Source: Flavobacteriaceae bacterium (lineage in GTDB: Bacteria > Bacteroidota > Bacteroidia > Flavobacteriales > Flavobacteriaceae). Taken from it: a stretch of DNA of 18,954 nucleotides. A program made the position numbers and the translations under genes. Shown here piece after piece: positions 14,917-18,954 of the stretch; position 1 is the first letter of the stretch; each line of letters opens with the position of its first letter. The notes below the pieces were generated by a model. That model saw nothing but the letters and a program-made list of their open reading frames with translations, was not told the DNA's origin and ran no database searches. The stretch spans positions 1-18,954 of the forward strand of contig VMCW01000181.1 of the NCBI GenBank assembly GCA_008081175.1, read 5' to 3'.

Positions 14917-16383
14917 ATGAAACAAAAAGTTGTACTCATAGGCTCTGGCTTTTCTTCACTGTCAGCTGCCTCTTACCTTGCTCAGAAAAATTTTGACGTC
15001 CATGTCTTTGAAAAAAACAAAACGCTAGGTGGCAGGGCACGACAGCTTAAAAAAGAAGGATTTACCTTTGATATGGGTCCTTCCTGGTATTGGATGCCAG
15101 ATGTTTTTGAATCCTTTTATAACGATTTCGGAAAAACAACTGAAGACTTTTATCGTCTGGAACGACTCGATCCTGGGTATCGAGTCGTATTTGGAGAAAA
15201 TGATAGCATTGCAATCGGAGACTCTTTAGAAAAAATATATCAGGTGTTTGAACAAGAAGAAAAGGGAAGTAGCACAAAACTCAAACGCTTTATAGACCGC
15301 GCAAAAGAAAATTACGAAATCGCTATAAAAGACCTCGTATACAGGCCTGGCATTTCACCTCTTGAGCTAGTAACTCCCACGACAATAAAAAAGATAAACT
15401 ACTTTATTAGCAACATCAAAAAAGATGTTTATAAAGAATTTAAAAGTCCCCGACTTCGTCAAATCCTTCAATTTCCGGTTCTTTTTCTTGGAGCCAAACC
15501 CTCCAACACCCCGTCCTTTTATAATTTTATGAATTTTGCTGATTTTGGTTTGGGAACCTGGCACCCCGAAAAAGGAATGTACAGCATTGTAAAAGCTATG
15601 GTATCCCTTGCAGAATCACTTGGGGTTCATTTCCATACCAATTCCAATGTTGAGAAAATTCTTGTAGATACGTCTGGAAAAGCAATCGGTATTCAAATAA
15701 ATGGAGAAAAAATCGATGCAGACATCGTCCTTACAGGTGCAGATTACCATCATTCAGAAACCTTACTTGATGAAAAATATCGTGCCTACTCTGAAAAGTA
15801 TTGGGACAAAAAGGTATTTGCCCCATCTTCCTTACTATTCTATATCGGTTTAAACAAAAAAATAAAAAATGTAGCGCATCACACCCTGTTTTTTGATGTT
15901 GACTTTGATGAACATGCTCGGGTAATCTACGATGCCCCCAACTGGCCAAACAACCCCTTATTTTACGCAAATTTTCCTTCATTATCAGATCCTACAATGG
16001 CTCCCGAAGGAAAAGAAGCATGCTTTATTTTGATACCCATTGCACCTGGGATTGAAGACACGCCTGAATTAAGAGAGAAATACCTAAATATCGTTCTAAA
16101 CCGCTTAGAAAAATTAACCCAGCAGAGTGTAAAAAAAGAAATGCTTTTTTGTGAATCTTTTTGTGTAAAAGACTTTATTAAAGACTATAACTCATATAAA
16201 GGCAATGCTTATGGCCTTGCAAATACTCTTTTGCAAACTGCTTTTTTAAGGCCGAAATTAATAAGCAAAAAAGTGAAGAATCTCTATTTTACAGGACAGC
16301 TTACTGTACCTGGTCCTGGGGTCCCCCCTGCTCTGATTTCCGGTAAATTGGTTGCTGACTTAATTGCAAGAGCTAGTCTTTAG
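14917..16383 (+). CDS. crtI: Phytoene desaturase CrtI
   Basis: A 488-residue FAD-dependent desaturase that converts phytoene to lycopene by successive dehydrogenations. It has the flavobacterial CrtI signatures: N-terminal LIGSGFSSLSAASYLA (residues 7-22), where the third glycine of the usual GxGxxG is Ser; then EKNKTLGGRARQLKKEGFTF and FDMGPSWYWMPDVFE; and the C-terminal motif LYFTGQLTVPGPGVPPALIS. The GxGxxS form is common in this group as far as I recall and does not suggest loss of function. A -7 element lies directly upstream. crtB, the usual downstream partner, is missing: the next gene is on the opposite strand and overlaps the crtI end by 11 bp. Confidence 0.92.
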   Translation: MKQKVVLIGSGFSSLSAASYLAQKNFDVHVFEKNKTLGGRARQLKKEGFTFDMGPSWYWMPDVFESFYNDFGKTTEDFYRLERLDPGYRVVFGENDSIAIGDSLEKIYQVFEQEEKGSSTKLKRFIDRAKENYEIAIKDLVYRPGISPLELVTPTTIKKINYFISNIKKDVYKEFKSPRLRQILQFPVLFLGAKPSNTPSFYNFMNFADFGLGTWHPEKGMYSIVKAMVSLAESLGVHFHTNSNVEKILVDTSGKAIGIQINGEKIDADIVLTGADYHHSETLLDEKYRAYSEKYWDKKVFAPSSLLFYIGLNKKIKNVAHHTLFFDVDFDEHARVIYDAPNWPNNPLFYANFPSLSDPTMAPEGKEACFILIPIAPGIEDTPELREKYLNIVLNRLEKLTQQSVKKEMLFCESFCVKDFIKDYNSYKGNAYGLANTLLQTAFLRPKLISKKVKNLYFTGQLTVPGPGVPPALISGKLVADLIARASL

Positions 16384-17311
16384 GGTTAAGAACCCACCAT
16401 ATAAATTCAAATTCACTTTCGCGAACAGCCAAAACAGAATCCAGCATTTTTGTCCCTTCTTCTAATGTACTTTTGTATTGCTGTAATTGGTCTTTTACAC
16501 TCCACTGCCACAGATCTAAACGCTTGTAAAGGTTGTATTTTATAAATTTATCCTTTTGAATGTACTTTCTGTTTTCAATCCAAAATTCATTGTAGTCTAA
16601 ATCGACCCAAGGGAGGTCATAAACCCACTTATTGGCCACTTGATCAATAAACTGATTCACATAGCGCTCTTCATTTTTTCCTGTGTTTTCTATCAGGTAC
16701 TTTAAATCTGTTCCGTCGTAAATATTCGTGATTTTAAGACCAACTTCCTTTGGCAGTAAGCGAAATGTTCCATCGAGTTTAATCGCATCAAAATTGACAC
16801 GTGGAGGATCAAAGGGGTCTCTTTGCACATAAAGACTCATGGGAGAAAAATAATATTTTCCATTAGGTTCAGCTTCATCATCTTGAGCGTCAATGAATAT
16901 ACTGTCATTATCCTCTTCCCACCGGTCGTATTGCCTTTGATACATGTCAGTAACCCAGTCGATTTGTTCGATATAACTGTCAGTATAAACAATCATCTTT
17001 TCAATTTCTTCTCTCAAATTGGTCAAATTTTCAATACCATCCTCACGGTTATCCGATTCACCCCCTTGTTGCTCAATACCAAAAGATACTGTCACACCAA
17101 ATACTAGAATAATGAATTCTACAATTGATTTTTTTAATCTGTCCCAAAAATCTCCAATATCAAAACGGTCCCCAAGTGTAATCAATCGCAAAAACCAATT
17201 CAGCTTTTCTTTTTCTACCCCAGCCGATTGATCTGCATTTTCAAATTCCTCTCTGGAAATGACACCATCTTTATTGGTGTCTATTTTATCAAAGTCTTCC
17301 TTTTTTGCCAT
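16373..17311 (-). CDS. EF-hand protein with one transmembrane segment
   Basis: A 312-residue protein of unknown function. Residues 11-22 (DTNKDGVISREE) form a perfect canonical 12-residue EF-hand loop with Asp1, Asn3, Asp5, Gly6, Ile8, Ser9 and Glu12, so Ca2+ binding is likely. One hydrophobic segment follows at about 63-80 (IVEFIILVFGVTVSFGIE), then about 230 mostly helical, acidic and aromatic residues. The membrane segment plus following helical domain recall small Bacteroidota membrane proteins of the DUF6090 kind, but I would not assign it firmly. No signal peptide cleavage site is seen, so the EF-hand would be N-terminal and most likely cytoplasmic. It overlaps crtI tail to tail by 11 bp and is followed upstream by an 84-bp spacer. 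Confidence 0.7.
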   Translation of the reverse strand: MAKKEDFDKIDTNKDGVISREEFENADQSAGVEKEKLNWFLRLITLGDRFDIGDFWDRLKKSIVEFIILVFGVTVSFGIEQQGGESDNREDGIENLTNLREEIEKMIVYTDSYIEQIDWVTDMYQRQYDRWEEDNDSIFIDAQDDEAEPNGKYYFSPMSLYVQRDPFDPPRVNFDAIKLDGTFRLLPKEVGLKITNIYDGTDLKYLIENTGKNEERYVNQFIDQVANKWVYDLPWVDLDYNEFWIENRKYIQKDKFIKYNLYKRLDLWQWSVKDQLQQYKSTLEEGTKMLDSVLAVRESEFEFIWWVLNPKD

Positions 17312-17395
17312 GCAATATTATAGTCAGTAGGCTTACACCTATTGTAAAAATAAAAAAATTGAAACAATACCCTAGTAAATTAAGCTTTTATGCCT

Positions 17396-18954
17396 TTAGA
17401 CGGGCCTCTCTTCTAGAGGAATGGCAGGGTCGTAAAGCTCTCCCAGTAATTTAAACAGCACAAGTTCAAATTGTCTCACACTCACCTCTTCTAGAATCAA
17501 GCTATTTTTTTTCCTGAGATGTTCTTTAAGTGAAACGGCTAGAAAATTTGTGTCAAAATTCTTCAAGGGAATTACTCCTCCTGTAATGGGTTCGTTATTG
17601 AATTCTTCTCGTAATAGATATACATACATCATTACTTGAAAAAGAGGGCTTTTCTTGGGATCAATAATCAATTCTTCCCAATCTGAAAAGGCGCAATCTG
17701 TTGGGGTTACTTTTCCTGTTTTATAGTCTACAAATCGCAATGTTCCGTTGTACCGATCAATGCGGTCTACTGTCCCTTTGAAATGTATTTTTTTGTTCAA
17801 TTCGGCTATTTCTACAGTCTTTTTAAACTGATGTTCTAAGGCAATAATCTGAATTGAATTTCCCTCTTCTAATTGTTTTTTTTCCTGTTTCAAAAAATGT
17901 TGTATTACTGCTTCCATGATTTGGTAGAGCAATGCATTTTTTCCTGTTTTTGAAAGCCCCTTTGCGGGTGTCGAATTGAAACACTGCTCTAGTGTTTTGG
18001 GAAGGAGCTCAAGCATCTTATCAACAGCATCCACATCCAAGGTTTTTGAGCAATATGGGAGGTATAGCTTTTCTAATACTTCATGCATAATAGTCCCTTT
18101 TTCTCTTGAGCTTAATTGATCGTCCAAAGCCGAAGGTTGTTTTATCTTCAAAATACGTTCTTCATAAAAAGCCAAAGGATTTCTGATGTAAAGACTAAGA
18201 GAGGAAGGTGAAAAACCTTCTTGCCCTACCCGTTCGATGCAGTTTAGAACCTCTTCTGTTTTAGGGATTTGCTTGCCTTTTTCCTCAAGCTTAGGAACAG
18301 GAAGTTCTAATCTTTTGAAGTCTAGTGTATGCTGTTTTTGTTTAAAGTATTCTAACTGGAGTAAAAAGCGACTTCGCTCTCCAGAAAACAGTCCTTGTGC
18401 AGAAGCGTTATATATCAAAGAGACCCTTTTGGCTCTTTGCAGCAGTCTAAAAAAATGATAGGCGTAAATATGATCTTGCTCAATAAAGGTATTCAAACCA
18501 AATTTCTTTCTCACATCAAATGGAATCCAAGAAAATGGTGTTTTCCCATTGGGCAATACTCCCTCATTAACACTGGTAATAATAACATTATCAAAATCTA
18601 ATAGCCGTGTTTCTAACACCCCCATGATTTGAACACCCTCCAAGGGATTACCTGTAAAATCAAAACTTTCATTTTGTAATAAGAATTCGAAAACCGTCTT
18701 TAACTCGGTTAAACTACTTATAAAGGGCGCAATAATGTGACGCTTGAGAAGAGATTCTAAAATTTGATTGATTCGTTCACATACAGCGGCTTCAAAAAAT
18801 TTATTATTATCCAAATAGGTTTTTTGTAAGGAAAGTGCAATTGCTCCAAGCCTTTCTATAAAAGCTTTAATAGTGTCAAATGGTTTAAAAAGTAACACAT
18901 TTACCGTTCCGAATTGACACAAATTTTCGCTCTTAAAAAACTTTTGATTTCCCG
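17396..18954 (-). CDS. AddB/RecB-like PD-(D/E)XK nuclease, C-terminal part (5' end outside window)
   Basis: The frame is open to the right window edge, so only the last 518 or so residues of a longer protein are visible; the TTG at 18922 is not a real start. The visible part carries a helicase-like segment (GVLETRLLDFDNVIITSVNE) typical of AddB-type proteins and a C-terminal RecB-family nuclease domain: TIMHEVLEKL with the conserved His, FKGTVDRID with the metal Asp, and FVDYKTGK with the catalytic Asp and Lys. Such proteins work with an AddA/UvrD-type helicase in processing double-strand breaks for recombination. The iron-sulfur cysteines seen in many AddB proteins are not evident: only one Cys follows the nuclease motif. 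The partner helicase is not in this window. Confidence 0.88.
   Translation of the reverse strand, partial: GNQKFFKSENLCQFGTVNVLLFKPFDTIKAFIERLGAIALSLQKTYLDNNKFFEAAVCERINQILESLLKRHIIAPFISSLTELKTVFEFLLQNESFDFTGNPLEGVQIMGVLETRLLDFDNVIITSVNEGVLPNGKTPFSWIPFDVRKKFGLNTFIEQDHIYAYHFFRLLQRAKRVSLIYNASAQGLFSGERSRFLLQLEYFKQKQHTLDFKRLELPVPKLEEKGKQIPKTEEVLNCIERVGQEGFSPSSLSLYIRNPLAFYEERILKIKQPSALDDQLSSREKGTIMHEVLEKLYLPYCSKTLDVDAVDKMLELLPKTLEQCFNSTPAKGLSKTGKNALLYQIMEAVIQHFLKQEKKQLEEGNSIQIIALEHQFKKTVEIAELNKKIHFKGTVDRIDRYNGTLRFVDYKTGKVTPTDCAFSDWEELIIDPKKSPLFQVMMYVYLLREEFNNEPITGGVIPLKNFDTNFLAVSLKEHLRKKNSLILEEVSVRQFELVLFKLLGELYDPAIPLEERPV

Noticed and set aside
14923..14952. Loss of the third glycine in the CrtI dinucleotide motif as a sign of inactivation
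   Set aside because: The GSGFSS form is, to my knowledge, usual in flavobacterial phytoene desaturases and the rest of the protein is intact.
18920..18922. TTG as start codon of the nuclease gene
   Set aside because: The frame continues open to the window edge and the nuclease family is far longer, so this codon is internal.
1..18954. CRISPR arrays, tRNA genes, insertion sequences or prophage remnants
   Set aside because: No regular repeat-spacer pattern, no tRNA-like cloverleaf, no transposase or integrase frame and no terminal inverted repeats were seen.

Overview
The window is a gene-dense chromosomal piece of a member of the Bacteroidota, most likely a marine Flavobacteriaceae species. 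The evidence is AT-rich DNA, several exact copies of the Bacteroidota -7 promoter element TAnnTTTG (350, 4398, 4860, 14902), absence of Shine-Dalgarno sequences at the starts, and a family content typical of flavobacteria: a PdeM-type phosphoesterase, YraN, MetRS with a C-terminal tRNA-binding domain, a CruF/CrtD/CrtA carotenoid operon and a flavobacterial-type CrtI. No rRNA, tRNA, CRISPR array, insertion sequence or phage gene was seen.

Left part (1-9740), housekeeping and small accessory genes. The 3' end of a PdeM-like phosphoesterase is followed by mfd (transcription-repair coupling). On the opposite strand lie a small ACT-domain protein (often mislabelled aspartate kinase) and yraN. Divergent from yraN is metG, followed 3 nt after its stop and in the same frame by a histone-deacetylase-like amidohydrolase. 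Then come a two-CBS-domain protein (minus strand), a YeeZ-like NAD(P)-binding protein and a DUF2383-like four-helix protein.

Middle part (9737-13407), a minus-strand operon read crtA > crtD > cruF > small lipoprotein, with abutting or overlapping ORFs. It encodes the late end-group modifications of an acyclic or monocyclic carotenoid: C-1 hydration, 3,4-desaturation and C-2 oxidation. The 332-bp gap upstream of crtA is the only long gene-free stretch. On the minus strand it holds a promoter-like pair, a perfect 12-bp inverted repeat and a U-rich tract, which together look like a small RNA or an attenuated leader.

Right part (13408-18954): a six-TM voltage-gated-type K+ channel, an exported ThuA-like protein, and crtI (phytoene desaturase) under its own promoter and without an adjacent crtB. 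Then on the minus strand come an unusual EF-hand plus transmembrane protein and the C-terminal part of a large AddB/RecB-like PD-(D/E)XK nuclease that runs off the window.

The carotenoid genes form the one coherent pathway: CrtI would make the conjugated backbone, and CruF, CrtD and CrtA would decorate its end. crtE, crtB, a cyclase and a hydroxylase must lie elsewhere. The most interesting unexplained signal is the hairpin-bearing region upstream of crtA. The most notable annotation problem is the N-terminus of Mfd.
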